Positions 27,809-39,326 are shown, counted from the stretch's first letter. The stretch: DNA of 64,000 bases from Leptospira fluminis (GCF_004771275.1 NZ_RQEV01000012.1:186001-250000), one strand, 5' to 3'. Notes: generated from the sequence alone by a model not told the origin. Numbers and translations: made by a program.

Positions 27809-28554
27809 GAAAAACGAAAGGGATCGTGATGGAAAGTCGGATCCTGCCGGAAGGGGACGCGTTCCTTCGACTACTTCCGGAAGAAGGAGAAGTCGCGAGT
27901 TTCCGGGTAAAGGGAATCAAAAAAAGCAAGACTCGTCCGATCGCGGCGACGGAGCCAGGTTCCTTGGTGTCTCTCGACTATTATCGGACCCAAGGAAGAG
28001 AGGCTTACAATGTGAAGGAGATCGGATTGCTGGATCGGTTCGAGAAGGCCAAAAGCGGGTACGCCGGAACCGTTCTCGTTTCCTATCTCGTGGAACTCGT
28101 CTCTTCCTTTTTGACCGAAGGGGGCGCGCATCCCCAGGAATATAGATTGTTGTATGCCGCCTTGCAGGAATTGGACGCAGGCGGATTCAGGCCCGTATTT
28201 TTGCCCTTCTTTAAGTTGAAACTACTTTATACGGGAGGGTTTCTCTCTAAAGAGATTTCCTGCTCCGTATGCGGTAAGGAACTGGGGGAAATGAGCTCTT
28301 GCAGCCTGGAAGACGAGCATTTCGAAACGATCTGCGGAGACTGTAGGACTCCGCAGCCGGATCGGATTGGACTCGTACGATTCGTTTACGATTGCCTGAA
28401 AAGAAAATACCGGGATCTGAAAGAGGAAAAGATTTCCCTTGAACTCCTTAAGGAAGCGGATAGGTTGAGCAATCGGGCGCTAAAGCCTTTGCTCGGACGA
28501 AAACTGAAATCCGAATCGATGTTGTACGATTCTATGGAGGAAAGGTTTGGATAA
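27784..28554 (+). CDS. recO: DNA repair protein RecO
   Basis: A 256-residue RecO, which helps RecR load RecA on SSB-coated gaps. It has the N-terminal OB-fold beginning RKTKGIVMESR, a helical middle region, and a four-cysteine zinc site (CSVCG and CGDC) in the C-terminal half. The first residues overlap the end of ybeY; a later GTG at about codon 15 (IVM region) is an alternative but would cut into the OB-fold. The gene overlaps the next small gene by eight bases. Confidence 0.88.
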   Translation: MSGSHSSLRKTKGIVMESRILPEGDAFLRLLPEEGEVASFRVKGIKKSKTRPIAATEPGSLVSLDYYRTQGREAYNVKEIGLLDRFEKAKSGYAGTVLVSYLVELVSSFLTEGGAHPQEYRLLYAALQELDAGGFRPVFLPFFKLKLLYTGGFLSKEISCSVCGKELGEMSSCSLEDEHFETICGDCRTPQPDRIGLVRFVYDCLKRKYRDLKEEKISLELLKEADRLSNRALKPLLGRKLKSESMLYDSMEERFG

Positions 28555-28804
28555 GATTTTTAAGACCTGCTTCGTCGTCCTATACGCGATCGCACTTCTA
28601 TTCCTGATCGTTCTGGACATTCGCTGGGGAAAGAAAGAAACCCTTCCCAGACCGACCTTCGGGCCCGAGGGAAAGTCCTGTGTAACTCTTGAATGTATCC
28701 TTAGGGAAAAGAATATGGTCTTCGGGTCCTTGGATCGGAGTTGGAAACTGATCTCCTCCAAGCGATTGTATCCCGATTGGGACAGGACCTCCTCCAAAAA
28801 ATAG
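28547..28804 (+). CDS. Small single-helix membrane protein of unknown function
   Basis: An 85-residue protein with a TTG start that overlaps the recO stop by eight bases. Residues about 6-26 form one hydrophobic helix, followed by a short polar domain that includes CVTLEC, a possible disulfide pair if it faces the periplasm. I do not recognise a family. The overlap with recO, the short gap before argS and Leptospira-like codon use support that it is real. Function unknown. Confidence 0.6.
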   Translation: MDKIFKTCFVVLYAIALLFLIVLDIRWGKKETLPRPTFGPEGKSCVTLECILREKNMVFGSLDRSWKLISSKRLYPDWDRTSSKK

Positions 28805-28821
28805 GAATTGAATATCTTAGA

Positions 28822-30585
28822 ATGAAAGAAACGGAAACCGTCAAGAAAACCGTACTCTCCGCGCTGAACGAAGCCGTTTTGCACTATTGCAAAACGGAGG
28901 CTCCCGATCTGGATCCGAAGGATCTGAAAATTCGTATAGAGTATTCCAGAGAGGAATCCTTCGGCGACTATTCGACTTCCTTCCCTTTAGAGAATTCCAA
29001 ACTGTTGGGTCGCAAACCCTTGGAAACCGCGGCCATCCTAGTGAAGTTTTTGGAAAGCAAATCGGAACTCTTCGAAAAAGTGGATTTTACTCCGCCAGGA
29101 TTCGTCAATTTTCGGATGGCTCCCTCCTTTCTCGTCCGGTTTTTGGAATCCTGGATCGAGTCGAAACTTTCCTGCCCTCAGGTTTCCGAACCCAAAAAGA
29201 TCAGCTTGGAATTCGTGAGCGCCAACCCCACCGGACCTTTGAACATCGTTTCGGCGCGAGCCGCTGCGACGGGGGACGCTTTGGCAAACTTGATGAAGGC
29301 GGTCGGCCATCGAGTGGAAAAGGAATTTTACGTAAACGACTACGGCAACCAGGTGTTCCTACTCGGGGTTTCCACTCTGGTGAGGATTCGGGAAAGTTTG
29401 GGGGAAGTAGGCTCCGTCCAGGAATCCGACGACGGACGTTCCTTAGAGGAATTACTTCAGAAAAACGTAATTCCTTCGGAAGGATACCGCGGGGACTATC
29501 TCAAAGAAATCGCGAAATCATTGTTAGCCGATCCTGCCAGAGGAGCCGAGATCCGGACGCTCTTGACCGACGGCAGTTATTGGACTCTCGCGGAAAAATG
29601 CGCACGTTGGGCGGTGGAATCGAATCTGATCTGGCAGAGAAAGGACCTGGACCTGTTCGGAGTGGAGTTCGACCGTTTTTTCTCCGAAACCACTTTGCAC
29701 GATTCGGGAAAGGTCTTGGGAGTCCTCGAAAATCTGAAGAACTCCGGAAAGATATTCGAAGAGGAGAGCAAACAGGTTTTCCGCTCCACGGATTACGGAG
29801 ACGATAAAGACAGGGTAGTGGTTCGGGACGATGGACGCCCCACTTATCTTTTGGCCGATATCGCTTATCATTTGGATAAGGTGGAAAGAAAATACGATAA
29901 GATCATAGACATCTGGGGCCCCGACCATCACGGATACATCGCGAGATTGGCGGGAGCGGTACAGGCGTTGGGATATCCTAAGGAAAATTTCCAGGTGATC
30001 ATCGCGCAACAGGTAAACCTGCTTATGGCCGGACAAAAGATGAAGATGAGCAAACGCGCCGGCGAATTCCAGACGATGGAGGATCTGCTCGGGTATTTAG
30101 GAAAGCACGCTCGCGACGTGGCACGTTATTTTTTCGTAATGCGATCTTTGGATTCCCCTTTGGACTTCGATCTGGATCTGGCCAAGGACGAATCGGACAA
30201 AAATCCGGTATTCTATCTACAGTACGCGCACGCCAGGATCTGCTCCATCTTCCGCGAAGTAGGGACTCACTCCGACGCGGTAGCGTTGCGTGATTTGGAA
30301 ATGACCGAGGAACGCAAACGTCTTCTTTTTTGGGCGGCGCGTTTTCCGGAGGAGGTTTTGGACGCCGCAAATAGCTTGGAACCTCACCGGCTTACGAACT
30401 ATCTCCAGAATCTGGCAAGATCCTTTACCCAGTTCTACATCGCCAAAAACAACCGACTCAAGGATTCGGAAGAATCCGTCCGGGCGGGTTTGGCACGGAT
30501 CTGCATCTTCGCGCAAAAGGCTCTCTCTTCCGGTTTGGGTCTATTGGGTGTGACTGCTCCCGATCGCTTGGAAAAGGAAGCATGA
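28822..30585 (+). CDS. argS: Arginyl-tRNA synthetase
   Basis: A 587-residue class I synthetase from the ATG at 28822. An N-terminal additional domain leads to [19 protein letters not shown]. The usual HIGH-type box (HVGH) reads NIVS here, an unusual form. The KMSKS-type loop is [11 protein letters not shown] and intact. The C-terminal helical domain with [11 protein letters not shown] binds the anticodon. The frame is open to a TTG at 28741, which would overlap the small upstream gene by 64 bases and add 27 residues, so the ATG is preferred. It overlaps cinA by four bases (ATGA). Confidence 0.93.
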   Translation: MKETETVKKTVLSALNEAVLHYCKTEAPDLDPKDLKIRIEYSREESFGDYSTSFPLENSKLLGRKPLETAAILVKFLESKSELFEKVDFTPPGFVNFRMAPSFLVRFLESWIESKLSCPQVSEPKKISLEFVSANPTGPLNIVSARAAATGDALANLMKAVGHRVEKEFYVNDYGNQVFLLGVSTLVRIRESLGEVGSVQESDDGRSLEELLQKNVIPSEGYRGDYLKEIAKSLLADPARGAEIRTLLTDGSYWTLAEKCARWAVESNLIWQRKDLDLFGVEFDRFFSETTLHDSGKVLGVLENLKNSGKIFEEESKQVFRSTDYGDDKDRVVVRDDGRPTYLLADIAYHLDKVERKYDKIIDIWGPDHHGYIARLAGAVQALGYPKENFQVIIAQQVNLLMAGQKMKMSKRAGEFQTMEDLLGYLGKHARDVARYFFVMRSLDSPLDFDLDLAKDESDKNPVFYLQYAHARICSIFREVGTHSDAVALRDLEMTEERKRLLFWAARFPEEVLDAANSLEPHRLTNYLQNLARSFTQFYIAKNNRLKDSEESVRAGLARICIFAQKALSSGLGLLGVTAPDRLEKEA

Positions 30586-31838
30586 AACCCCCGCGCTTCG
30601 TAGTCGTCTCCACGGGTTCGGAACTGACGGCAGGCAGGAGCCAGGATACGAACTCGTCCTGGATCGCGAACGAGTTGTTCGGGCACGGATTTTCCGTGGA
30701 AAAATTCCTGGTTCTTCCGGATTCGCCGGAGCTGATAGAGAGAGAGTTGCGTTCCCTTTCGAAAGAAGGGGATCGAGAAAATCCGCTCGTCGTCGTCATG
30801 ACCGGCGGATTGGGTCCCACCGAAGACGATTACACATTGCAGGTGGTCTGTGGATTGACCGACTCTTCCCCCGTGGAAGACCCGACTGCCTTGGATAGGT
30901 TGAAGGCTATCTATAGATTGCGGGGAAGATTGTTCGAAGAGAATCTAAAAACCGCGATCCGCCAGGTTTCGATCCCGTCCAGATCGGAGGTTCTTCCGAA
31001 TAGCGTGGGCATCGCTCCCGGATTTTGGGTGGAGCTTTCTCCAGGAAGCCACCTCGCTTGTATGCCCGGAGTTCCGAAGGAAATGACCGCTATGTTCTCT
31101 TCCTATCTCGCTCCGGTATTGAAAAATATGTTTCGATCGGGAGAACTACATTCGGATTTTCTTTTTGTCTGGGGAATGAGCGAATCCACGTTTCAGCAGG
31201 AATTCATACAAGGGATTTCCGTTTTACGGGAAGGAAAGGCGATTTGGGGAGTGGCCGCCAAGAGAGGATTTTTAAGAGTCACATACCAATCCGCAAATCC
31301 CGAAATCGTTTCGGAACTGATACGAGCCACCCGAGAAAAATACGGGGAAATCTGCACGGGAGACGTGTTCGAAGAACTACCGAAATTGCTTTTAGAAAGA
31401 AAGCTTACCGTTGGAACCGCGGAAAGTTGTACGGGCGGATTGGCGGCGAAGTTGTTTACGGACAGACCGGGATCTTCCGAATACTTTTTAGGAGCGATCG
31501 TCTCCTACGCGAACGAAGTGAAAGTAAGACAATTAGGAGTCCGAAAAAATACTTTGGAAACGCACGGAGCCGTAAGTCGCGAAACGGCGGAAGAGATGGC
31601 GGAAGGCGCCGCAAAGGCGCTGGAAACGGACCTTGCGATCAGTATCACCGGGATCGCCGGTCCGAGCGGCGGAACTCCTACAAAGAAGGTCGGAACCGTT
31701 TTTATCGGAATCCATGTCCGAGGAAAAGGTACGATCGTTCACGAATTGTATTTTCCTTTTAAACGGGATTTGTTCCGGGACGCCACCGCAACGACGTCTC
31801 TGTATCTACTATATAACAGATTGAGGAATGACGCATGA
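30582..31838 (+). CDS. cinA: CinA-family protein (COG1058 domain plus NMN amidase domain)
   Basis: A 418-residue two-domain CinA. The N-terminal MoaB-like domain begins [18 protein letters not shown] and has the [11 protein letters not shown] motif; in studied relatives it hydrolyses ADP-ribose. The C-terminal PncC domain has [27 protein letters not shown] and [12 protein letters not shown], and deamidates nicotinamide mononucleotide, so the protein probably recycles pyridine nucleotides. Length is normal. It overlaps argS and the following gene by four bases each (ATGA at both ends), a sign of tight translational coupling. Confidence 0.92.
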   Translation: MKPPRFVVVSTGSELTAGRSQDTNSSWIANELFGHGFSVEKFLVLPDSPELIERELRSLSKEGDRENPLVVVMTGGLGPTEDDYTLQVVCGLTDSSPVEDPTALDRLKAIYRLRGRLFEENLKTAIRQVSIPSRSEVLPNSVGIAPGFWVELSPGSHLACMPGVPKEMTAMFSSYLAPVLKNMFRSGELHSDFLFVWGMSESTFQQEFIQGISVLREGKAIWGVAAKRGFLRVTYQSANPEIVSELIRATREKYGEICTGDVFEELPKLLLERKLTVGTAESCTGGLAAKLFTDRPGSSEYFLGAIVSYANEVKVRQLGVRKNTLETHGAVSRETAEEMAEGAAKALETDLAISITGIAGPSGGTPTKKVGTVFIGIHVRGKGTIVHELYFPFKRDLFRDATATTSLYLLYNRLRNDA

Positions 31839-32911
31839 TCCCCCAGATCTTCGGGTTGTCTTTGGTTTTCTTTCTCGGATTTTATTTTTTTCTAGGAAAT
31901 CCCTACGCGGCAGCGAGGGGATTGCAAAAGAATTGGGCTTGGAGCAAGGAAGCGAAGTTGGGAATGTTTTCGGATCCCCGCTTTCCTTTCGAACCGGAAA
32001 AAAAACTAAACGGCTATAAAACGAAAACTGAATATGTTCGAATTCCCGACGGAACCGAAATCCCGATCAACGATACCGATCGGATCGAATATCCTCTTTC
32101 CTCCAAAGGCTATTGGGCATATCGAAAAATCGGATCCACGGCGGAATTCTTTTCGGAATCAGGAGAATTGCTTTGGACCAAAGAATACAGGAGCTATCCA
32201 AAAACTCATCCGAACGGAAATCTGATTCTATTCCTTTCCGGAGATAACAATCAGGTTTTGATCGCAGACATCAATGGAAACGAAACGGGTGCCAAAAAAC
32301 TGGACGGAAGATTTTTGACGGATATTTCCTTTGCCTCCAACGGGGAAAGTTCGGTTCTTTTTTCGGGAGGGGAACTCTTTCTGTTAAGCGGAAAAGGAGA
32401 ATTGCTATTCAAGGATTCCGTGGAGGAAAAAGAACCGGTATTCGCAAAGAGCCTGGCGATCTCCTCGAACGGAAACGTACTGGCCGTCCATTTTCTCAAA
32501 GGAAACCGTGACAACATCCGCATATACGATCGCAACGGAAAGAAAAAGGAAGAATGGAATCTGAACCGTGTCTATCCTCACAAATTGTATCTTGCCGTAT
32601 CTCCTGAAGGAGAGGTTCTGGCAGGCTTACCGGAAGCGCTGGTGCTTTTTTCCCGGAACGGAAAACCCCTCCTGGAGAAAAAACGATCCAAGTCGAATTC
32701 GGTCTACCAAACGGTCTTTCATTCCGGGGCTTGGTTTGCGGGGGAAGCGGAAGGGGTCCTGTATTTTATGGACGAAAAAGGAAACCTGTTAAAGGAAGAG
32801 CGAATCCGGTCCGCGGACAAACCCTTGCGTTTCTTTTCCGCCGAGGAATCCCGCTCCGCTTTTTTGGAAAGCGGAAAGGAGATCCTGCTGTATCGGGAAT
32901 GGACCCGTTGA
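31835..32911 (+). CDS. Membrane-anchored beta-propeller-like protein of unknown function
   Basis: A 358-residue protein with one hydrophobic N-terminal segment (about residues 5-22), followed by a soluble region that is probably outside the cytoplasm. Repeating four-strand patterns such as SISSNGN, AVSPEGEV and YFMDEKGNLL recur about every 40 residues, as in WD40/PQQ-type propellers. I do not recognise a specific family and no catalytic motif is visible. It starts with an ATGA overlap to cinA and converges with the response regulator gene, ten bases away. Confidence 0.65.
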   Translation: MIPQIFGLSLVFFLGFYFFLGNPYAAARGLQKNWAWSKEAKLGMFSDPRFPFEPEKKLNGYKTKTEYVRIPDGTEIPINDTDRIEYPLSSKGYWAYRKIGSTAEFFSESGELLWTKEYRSYPKTHPNGNLILFLSGDNNQVLIADINGNETGAKKLDGRFLTDISFASNGESSVLFSGGELFLLSGKGELLFKDSVEEKEPVFAKSLAISSNGNVLAVHFLKGNRDNIRIYDRNGKKKEEWNLNRVYPHKLYLAVSPEGEVLAGLPEALVLFSRNGKPLLEKKRSKSNSVYQTVFHSGAWFAGEAEGVLYFMDEKGNLLKEERIRSADKPLRFFSAEESRSAFLESGKEILLYREWTR

Positions 32912-32921
32912 TTTACTTTTC

Positions 32922-33914
32922 TCAAACTTCATATATGGACAGGGATTTGTAACCCTTATTCGTTTGTTTGTCTAGAAGGGCTATGATCTCCGTCTTTCTT
33001 TCCTTCGCAATATTGAAGATCAGTTGGTCGGAAATTTCCCGACAGATATAAAGGCCCCTTCCGTGGGAATCCGCAAGTCCCGCAGGCAGTCCGCTGGTAT
33101 CTTCCACGGTAATATGCCTGTCCAGTCGCTTCAGGATCTCTTTTTTGTTCAGGGAACCGAAGTGATCTCGGACTACGATAATGTAGGAATTCTCCGCGAT
33201 TCCGTAACCGATCTCGAAGTAATCCGTGTCCGCCAATTGTATGTTCTCCAGGGGAACTAGCAGATCGCGGGAAGGCAATTCGAACTGGTATTTGGAATTT
33301 CCCTTTGAGTCTCTCGGGGCGCGTATCATCGCGTTGGAAGTCAGTTCCTCCAAAATTTGGTGAACCGCGTTGGGAGCTCCTTTTTCGATCAAATACTTGG
33401 CGATTCGATTGCAGAAATAATTTCTTTCCTCATCCGAATTCACTTTTTGAAACGCCACGCCGTTTTCCGGGGGAAGGCTGAATCCGTCCCGCTCCTGTTC
33501 CAGTAGGATAAAATCCGGGCCGAAATATTTTTCCACTCCGAATATGTCCTTGCTCAGGAGCTTGCGGACCATTACGGAAATCAGATTGATGTCCAAAAAG
33601 GAATATTTCGGGATGATGTTCCAAATATTGTGTTCGTACGCGAATTTGATATAATCGTTTATATTGTATGCCGTCATTAACGAATACAGGACGTTCGGAT
33701 GATCCTTTTGGATGGTCTTGATCAGATCTAGACCGGATTTTCCCGGCATTCGTATATCGGTGATGACTAATTCTATAGGCTCCGAGGAAAGGATATGTAC
33801 CGCTTCGTCGTAATTTTCCGCGTCGAAGACCTGGTAATCGCGATTTAGAATATCCTTAATCGCTTCCCGTATGGAATGTATGTCTTCGACTACCAGTATT
33901 CTATATTTGGACAA
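32922..33914 (-). CDS. Response regulator fused to a GHKL ATPase-like domain
   Basis: A 330-residue cytoplasmic signalling protein. Residues 1-120 form a receiver domain with the acidic pair E10-D11, phospho-acceptor D53 in ITDIRMPG, and T81. The C-terminal half resembles an HATPase_c_2 (anti-sigma/RsbW-like) domain: E190 and N194 in ILEELTSNA form the N-box, VVRDHFG is the D-box region, and [12 protein letters not shown] is the G2 box. There is no DNA-binding domain. The histidine kinase gene ends one base before its start, so the two are probably a pair. The output could be a protein partner rather than DNA. Confidence 0.82.
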   Translation of the reverse strand: MSKYRILVVEDIHSIREAIKDILNRDYQVFDAENYDEAVHILSSEPIELVITDIRMPGKSGLDLIKTIQKDHPNVLYSLMTAYNINDYIKFAYEHNIWNIIPKYSFLDINLISVMVRKLLSKDIFGVEKYFGPDFILLEQERDGFSLPPENGVAFQKVNSDEERNYFCNRIAKYLIEKGAPNAVHQILEELTSNAMIRAPRDSKGNSKYQFELPSRDLLVPLENIQLADTDYFEIGYGIAENSYIIVVRDHFGSLNKKEILKRLDRHITVEDTSGLPAGLADSHGRGLYICREISDQLIFNIAKERKTEIIALLDKQTNKGYKSLSIYEV

Positions 33915-33915
33915 T

Positions 33916-35040
33916 TTAATTTCCTCTGGGCTGTTCTAAAGGCAGAGAGACTCTGAATCTAGTCCTACGATTGTAGGAACGTACGGTCAGTTCTCCGCTA
34001 TGCTCTCTGACGATGGAATGGCAGATGGACAATCCTAATCCGGTGCCTATGCCGGATTTGTTCTTGGTAAAGAAAGGGGAGAAGATCTTATCCAACATGC
34101 TTTCCGGAATTCCGCCGGCGGTGTCTTCCACAAATACGTGCAGCATATTCCTAGTCCGTCTGATTTCCACACGGATTTTACCCTCACCGTAGTCGTAGGC
34201 TTGGAGGGAGTTCTTGAATAGGTTGATGAAAAGCCTTTCCATCTTGACCGGATTGAATTGAAAATAGGTGCCCGGTTCTCCTAAAATTTCCCACTCCACG
34301 TTCTTGGACAGGACCGGATAAACCCAAATCACCGAATCCTTCGCTTTCAAAATCGTCTCGTAGATATCCGCGGAAGTGGTCACCAGCTTATCGGGTTTGG
34401 CAAAGCTGATGATGTCCGCCACGATCATAGCGGCCCGGGTCAAATCTTCCTTGATCATCTCCAGCCGCTTCCGAAAAAAATCCGGATCCACACTGGAAAG
34501 GTTGTTCATCAAATTTTGGAGTGTCAGACTCATGCCTGTCAAGGGGTTGTTCAATTCGTGGGCTACCCCGGAGATAAACGTTCCGAGAGAGGCCAGATTC
34601 CGGATGCGGAGGTTTTCGTCCTCTTTTTCCTTGAGCCTGGTGATATTGCTGATTTTTTCCACGACCGAAACGACCTTTCCTTCCTTTTTGATGGGAAAGA
34701 AATCCAGATAGAGGGTCTCCTTTTGGTCGTTGATCACATGAAAAACTTCACGCCCGATCGCGTTCCTTCCTTCGAATTCGCGGTTGAAGTCGGCCTCGTT
34801 TTCGTGGTGTTCCTTCATGGGGCAGAAAGGACAAATGCCGGACCGATTGTACAAGAGGGCATAGCATTTCCTTCCCAGTACGGACGGGAAATCCGATTCG
34901 TCGGAGAACTCCAGCGTAGCGCGATTGACACGGCGAACCCGAAACCCGGGATCGATGAGAACCAGGGGTTCCGTAATTCCGTCTAGAATCGCTTGGAGTT
35001 CCTCCGCTCGGTCTTGGAGGTTTTCCATCAGGGATGACAT
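33916..35040 (-). CDS. PAS-domain sensor histidine kinase
   Basis: A 374-residue soluble histidine kinase. Residues about 10-135 form a PAS domain that carries C59, C70 and C73 (a C-x10-CPFC arrangement), which could bind metal or sense redox state. The dimerisation box is [12 protein letters not shown] with H161 as phospho-acceptor. The ATPase part has the N-box [13 protein letters not shown]-box DTAGGIP, the [11 protein letters not shown] lid and [12 protein letters not shown]. There is no membrane segment. It is co-directional with and one base from the receiver-ATPase gene, the probable partner. It lies downstream of the glycolytic gap-pgk-tpiA-secG group. Confidence 0.9.
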   Translation of the reverse strand: MSSLMENLQDRAEELQAILDGITEPLVLIDPGFRVRRVNRATLEFSDESDFPSVLGRKCYALLYNRSGICPFCPMKEHHENEADFNREFEGRNAIGREVFHVINDQKETLYLDFFPIKKEGKVVSVVEKISNITRLKEKEDENLRIRNLASLGTFISGVAHELNNPLTGMSLTLQNLMNNLSSVDPDFFRKRLEMIKEDLTRAAMIVADIISFAKPDKLVTTSADIYETILKAKDSVIWVYPVLSKNVEWEILGEPGTYFQFNPVKMERLFINLFKNSLQAYDYGEGKIRVEIRRTRNMLHVFVEDTAGGIPESMLDKIFSPFFTKNKSGIGTGLGLSICHSIVREHSGELTVRSYNRRTRFRVSLPLEQPRGN

Positions 35041-35044
35041 CCGG

Positions 35045-35740
35045 TCAATATTCTAGGGATTCTTTAAAAGTTTGCAGTAATTTTTTTTGATTTTTAGCGG
35101 ATTGTTGGTTCTGCATTTCCTGGATCCGAAGAACCTGAATGAAAAAATCCTCGATCAGTTTTAGGTAAAATTCCTTTTTGAATTCGGAACGTTCCCTGCT
35201 TACGCCTTCGTCCGGCAGATAGTTCAAAGGATACTCTGCGGCCCTACCGTTTCGATCCGCATAGATGAGTAGGTCGTCCACATTATTGTCCAGAGGAGTA
35301 TTGTCCGTCATCCGCACGAGAGTGGTGTCCTCCGTCGCATAGTTTGCGGTCTTGATTTCGGACTCCACCTTGGATAGGGTGGAACCGTTGAATTCCAAAA
35401 GAATGGATTTTTCCTCGGACCGTTCGATTCCTCCGGGGGTTCTGGACGGGGTCACGGAAAATTTCGTGATCTTGACTCCTTTTCTATTGGGAAAGGTTCC
35501 GACCCAGGAAACCACGGTGCCTTGGGGAAGGCTTTCCATTCTTTCGAATTTCAGAAGTTCTCTCGCGACTCCCAAGCTCTCGTACGCTTTCAAAATTCTC
35601 TGGTTCAGGATCTGAGCGGTTCCCGAGGGGGAAGAGGACGCTCCTCCTTGGGATTGGGAAAGGAGAGGAGAAAAAAAAGGAAGAAGAAAGAAGGCCGACC
35701 AAAGGATGACTTGTTCCGTCCTCCTCTGGCGGGTTCCCAA
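35045..35740 (-). CDS. Exported hypothetical protein after secG
   Basis: About 231 residues if the TTG at 35740 is the start. This gives RQRR followed by a hydrophobic stretch ending LLSQSQGG, a plausible signal peptide. The rest is soluble, with the PFNRKG-like turn, LLEFNGS and [20 protein letters not shown], and a charged C-terminal helix. I do not recognise a family. The frame is open to 35896 inside secG, but that part has no signal-peptide character. No ribosome-binding site is evident before the TTG, and an AGGAGG lies just inside the gene, so the start is uncertain. It lies between secG and the kinase gene, five bases before the latter. Confidence 0.65.
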   Translation of the reverse strand: MGTRQRRTEQVILWSAFFLLPFFSPLLSQSQGGASSSPSGTAQILNQRILKAYESLGVARELLKFERMESLPQGTVVSWVGTFPNRKGVKITKFSVTPSRTPGGIERSEEKSILLEFNGSTLSKVESEIKTANYATEDTTLVRMTDNTPLDNNVDDLLIYADRNGRAAEYPLNYLPDEGVSRERSEFKKEFYLKLIEDFFIQVLRIQEMQNQQSAKNQKKLLQTFKESLEY

Positions 35741-35747
35741 GGGACGT

Positions 35748-36131
35748 TTACGGCTTGGGTTGTGCAGGCGGGGGAGTCGTGCTCTGCGTAGTCGGAGCAG
35801 TGGGGGCATCGTTTCCTCCTTGTTTTTCCGGTGTCTCTGGGACCGGAGCGGAGGCCGCAGGTACGACTTCCGGAACCGGAGTCGTATTGTATCCACTAGT
35901 TTTAGCGAAAAGGAAAGAAAGAATCAGAGAAAGAGCCAAAAAAAGAAGCCCGGCAACCCGAGTCGTCTTGGTCAAAACATCCGCAGTCGAAGAACCGAAT
36001 ACGGACTGGCTAGCGCCGCCACCTAAAACGCCTCCCATCCCTCCTTTTCCGGTCTGAATCATTACGAGCAAAATCAGAAAAAGGCTCACGAAAACGAATA
36101 GAACTAGAATCGTTCCGGTTATAAATCCCAT
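35748..36131 (-). CDS. secG: Preprotein translocase subunit SecG
   Basis: A 127-residue SecG, the small accessory subunit of the SecYEG channel. Two hydrophobic helices (about residues 5-25 and 58-75) flank the cytoplasmic loop with [14 protein letters not shown], the family signature, and SVFGSS. A Pro/Thr/Ala-rich tail of about 45 residues extends beyond the usual length and may face the periplasm. It follows tpiA, a neighbourhood also seen in many other bacteria. Confidence 0.93.
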   Translation of the reverse strand: MGFITGTILVLFVFVSLFLILLVMIQTGKGGMGGVLGGGASQSVFGSSTADVLTKTTRVAGLLFLALSLILSFLFAKTSGYNTTPVPEVVPAASAPVPETPEKQGGNDAPTAPTTQSTTPPPAQPKP

Positions 36132-36243
36132 GCTGAGAAACTTCCTAAGGTTTTTGGGTCGGTCCGAAGGTCCCGGACATACTTCTCATCCAAAATACGG
36201 CGACTCCGCCTCCTGACAATTAAAAACCGCCCGAAAGAAGGGA

Positions 36244-36996
36244 TTAAAAAAGTCCCAAATAACTTTCGAGTTTTTGGCTGGCGCCTCCCACCAACCCTCC
36301 GTCTATATCCGGTTGGGAAAGCAGTTCTTTTACGTTGTCCGGTTTTACGGATCCTCCGTACAGAATCGGCAGGGACGCCGCGACATCTGCTCCCGATTGA
36401 AAAAGCGCCGCAATTTCTTTTCTTAGAAAAGAATGCGCTTCTTGGGCTTGGGCAGGCGTCGCGACTTTTCCCGTTCCGATGGCCCAAACGGGTTCGTATG
36501 CCACCCAGATTTTGGAAAACAGTCCGCTACTTATGTTTCCCAAACCTTCCCGGATCTGCGCACCGAGTACCTCGAACGTCCGTCCTGCTTCTCTTTCGGA
36601 AAGGGTTTCTCCCACGCAATAAATGACCGTAAAATCGTTCTCGGCCAAATAGCGGACTTTCTGGTTGCAGAAAGAGTTCGTTTCTCCTAGGAATTGGCGT
36701 CTTTCGGAATGTCCTACCAAAGCGAACTTGATCCCGAATTCCTTGAGATGATCGGGGCTGGTTTCTCCCGTCATGGCAGTCAAGGAGGCAGGATAGATGT
36801 TCTGCGCTCCGACGTCGATTCCGCTTCCTTCCAGGACCTTGGCTACGGACGCCAGATGCACGGTGGAAGGAAATACTAAGGCCCGCTTGTCCTTTAGGAT
36901 GGCCGGAAGTTTCTCCCGGAGACCGTTGGCCAAGGCAAGAGCCTCCTTTTCCGAGAGATTCATTTTCCAGTTCCCTGCGATGATTTTCGGGCGCAT
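36244..36996 (-). CDS. tpiA: Triose-phosphate isomerase
   Basis: A 250-residue TIM-barrel enzyme that interconverts dihydroxyacetone phosphate and glyceraldehyde 3-phosphate. Conserved sites are all present: AGNWKMN with the catalytic Lys near residue 11, GHSERR with the catalytic His, [10 protein letters not shown] with the catalytic Glu followed by the flexible loop, and [10 protein letters not shown]. An AAGGAAAT ribosome-binding site precedes the ATG. It follows pgk by 36 bp and is likely in the same glycolytic transcript. Confidence 0.96.
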   Translation of the reverse strand: MRPKIIAGNWKMNLSEKEALALANGLREKLPAILKDKRALVFPSTVHLASVAKVLEGSGIDVGAQNIYPASLTAMTGETSPDHLKEFGIKFALVGHSERRQFLGETNSFCNQKVRYLAENDFTVIYCVGETLSEREAGRTFEVLGAQIREGLGNISSGLFSKIWVAYEPVWAIGTGKVATPAQAQEAHSFLRKEIAALFQSGADVAASLPILYGGSVKPDNVKELLSQPDIDGGLVGGASQKLESYLGLF

Positions 36997-37032
36997 ATCT
37001 ATTTCCTTCCTAATGTTCTAGACGTTTACCGA

Positions 37033-38220
37033 TTACTCCGGCCGTTTCAGAAGGGCCTGCACTCCCGGAAGTTTTTTTCCTTCCAGGAATTCCAAGGAGG
37101 CTCCTCCGCCTGTGGAAACGTGAGTGATCTTATCTTCCACTTTGGCCTTATTGATCGCCGCAATGGAATCACCTCCGCCGACAACCGTCTTGGCCTTGGA
37201 CTTCGACACCGCCTTCGCGATAGCCATGGTTCCGTCTGCGAATTTGTCGAATTCGAAAACTCCCATAGGACCGTTCCATACGATGGTAGAGGCGTTTTTG
37301 ATTACTTTTTCGTAATTCGAAACCGTTTTGGGACCGATATCCATTCCCATCCAGCCGTCCAAAATTCCCATCTTGTCTACCGTCTTGGTTTTCGCCTTGG
37401 GATCGAATTTGTCCGCGATGATATGGTCCACCGGAAGTTGGAAATCCACTCCCGCGACCCCCGCGCGTTCGATTAGTTGGAAGGCTTCCACTTCGAAATC
37501 CTTTTCCACCAGGGAGTTTCCTACCGGAATGGCTCTGGATTTCAGGAAGGTATAGGCCATCCCTCCGCCAATCAGGATATGATCCACCTTATCGATGAGG
37601 TTTTTGATCACGCTGATTTTGGACGACACTTTGGAACCCCCGATGATCGCAACGAAGGGCTTGGCTGGTCTGGAGAGAAGGCTGGAGAGTTCCGTGATCT
37701 CCTTGTACATCAAAAGTCCGGCAAAGGAAGGAAGCAGGTGAGCGATTCCTTCCGTGGAAGCATGAGCCCTATGAGCCGCACCGAACGCGTCGTTCACATA
37801 CACATCGGCTAGTGCCGCCAATTTTTTACAGAACCCCGCTTCGTTTTCCTCTTCTTCCTTATGAAACCGGAGATTTTCCAGAACGAGAATTTCCCCTTCC
37901 TTCAATTGTTTGGAAAGTTGGTTCGCTTGTTCTCCGACAACATCTTTCGAGAAGAATACGGGAACAGAAACCAATCCTTTAAACACTTCGAATACCGGTT
38001 CCATGGAGAATTGAGGATCCGGTTTTCCTTTCGGACGACCTAGGTGGCTTCCGATGACGATCTTGGCGCCTTTTTTGATCAGAAGTTCTATGGTCGGAAG
38101 GGTTTTTTCGATCCTGGTTTTGTCGGTTACTTTGCCGTTTTCCAGAGGAACGTTAAAATCGACTCGGAGGAAGACACGCTTCCCCCTTAGCTCTTCTTGC
38201 TCGAGTCTAGGTAATTGCAT
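37033..38220 (-). CDS. pgk: Phosphoglycerate kinase
   Basis: A 395-residue two-domain kinase that makes ATP from 1,3-bisphosphoglycerate. The N-terminal domain has [17 protein letters not shown] and the [11 protein letters not shown] segment. The C-terminal nucleotide-binding domain has [31 protein letters not shown] and the GGGDSIAA and [13 protein letters not shown] motifs near the end. Length is normal. It starts three bases after the gap stop codon, so the genes are almost certainly co-transcribed. Confidence 0.97.
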   Translation of the reverse strand: MQLPRLEQEELRGKRVFLRVDFNVPLENGKVTDKTRIEKTLPTIELLIKKGAKIVIGSHLGRPKGKPDPQFSMEPVFEVFKGLVSVPVFFSKDVVGEQANQLSKQLKEGEILVLENLRFHKEEEENEAGFCKKLAALADVYVNDAFGAAHRAHASTEGIAHLLPSFAGLLMYKEITELSSLLSRPAKPFVAIIGGSKVSSKISVIKNLIDKVDHILIGGGMAYTFLKSRAIPVGNSLVEKDFEVEAFQLIERAGVAGVDFQLPVDHIIADKFDPKAKTKTVDKMGILDGWMGMDIGPKTVSNYEKVIKNASTIVWNGPMGVFEFDKFADGTMAIAKAVSKSKAKTVVGGGDSIAAINKAKVEDKITHVSTGGGASLEFLEGKKLPGVQALLKRPE

Positions 38221-38223
38221 CTA

Positions 38224-39258
<1,035 letters not shown>

Positions 39259-39298
39259 CTATGGAGTTGCGCGCGTTGAAAACCCGCTCAAGGAACAT

Positions 39299-39326
39299 AT
39301 TTTCAGGGTAAAACCTTCCTGAAAAT
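39299..39326. repeat. Inverted repeat in the divergent region upstream of gap
   Basis: ATTTTCAGG at 39299-39307 and CCTGAAAAT at 39318-39326 are exact inverted copies separated by ten bases. The element is 68-95 bases before the gap start codon and about 50 bases before the divergent membrane-protein gene. It could be an operator for a glycolytic regulator. A run of seven Ts follows on the plus strand, so it may also form a terminator-like hairpin in that direction. Confidence 0.5.

Noticed and set aside
28887..29807. A 306-codon frame inside argS.
   Set aside because: It overlaps the synthetase core in another frame and has an Arg/Gly/Ser-rich composition typical of a frame shadow.
35660..35705. 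Possible programmed frameshift at the run of eight As (plus strand) in the exported gene after secG.
   Set aside because: The main frame alone gives a convincing signal peptide and a continuous protein, so no shift is needed.
36132..36243. Possible tRNA gene between secG and tpiA, as tRNA genes follow secG in some bacteria.
   Set aside because: No cloverleaf arms, T-loop motif or CCA end can be found in these 112 bases.
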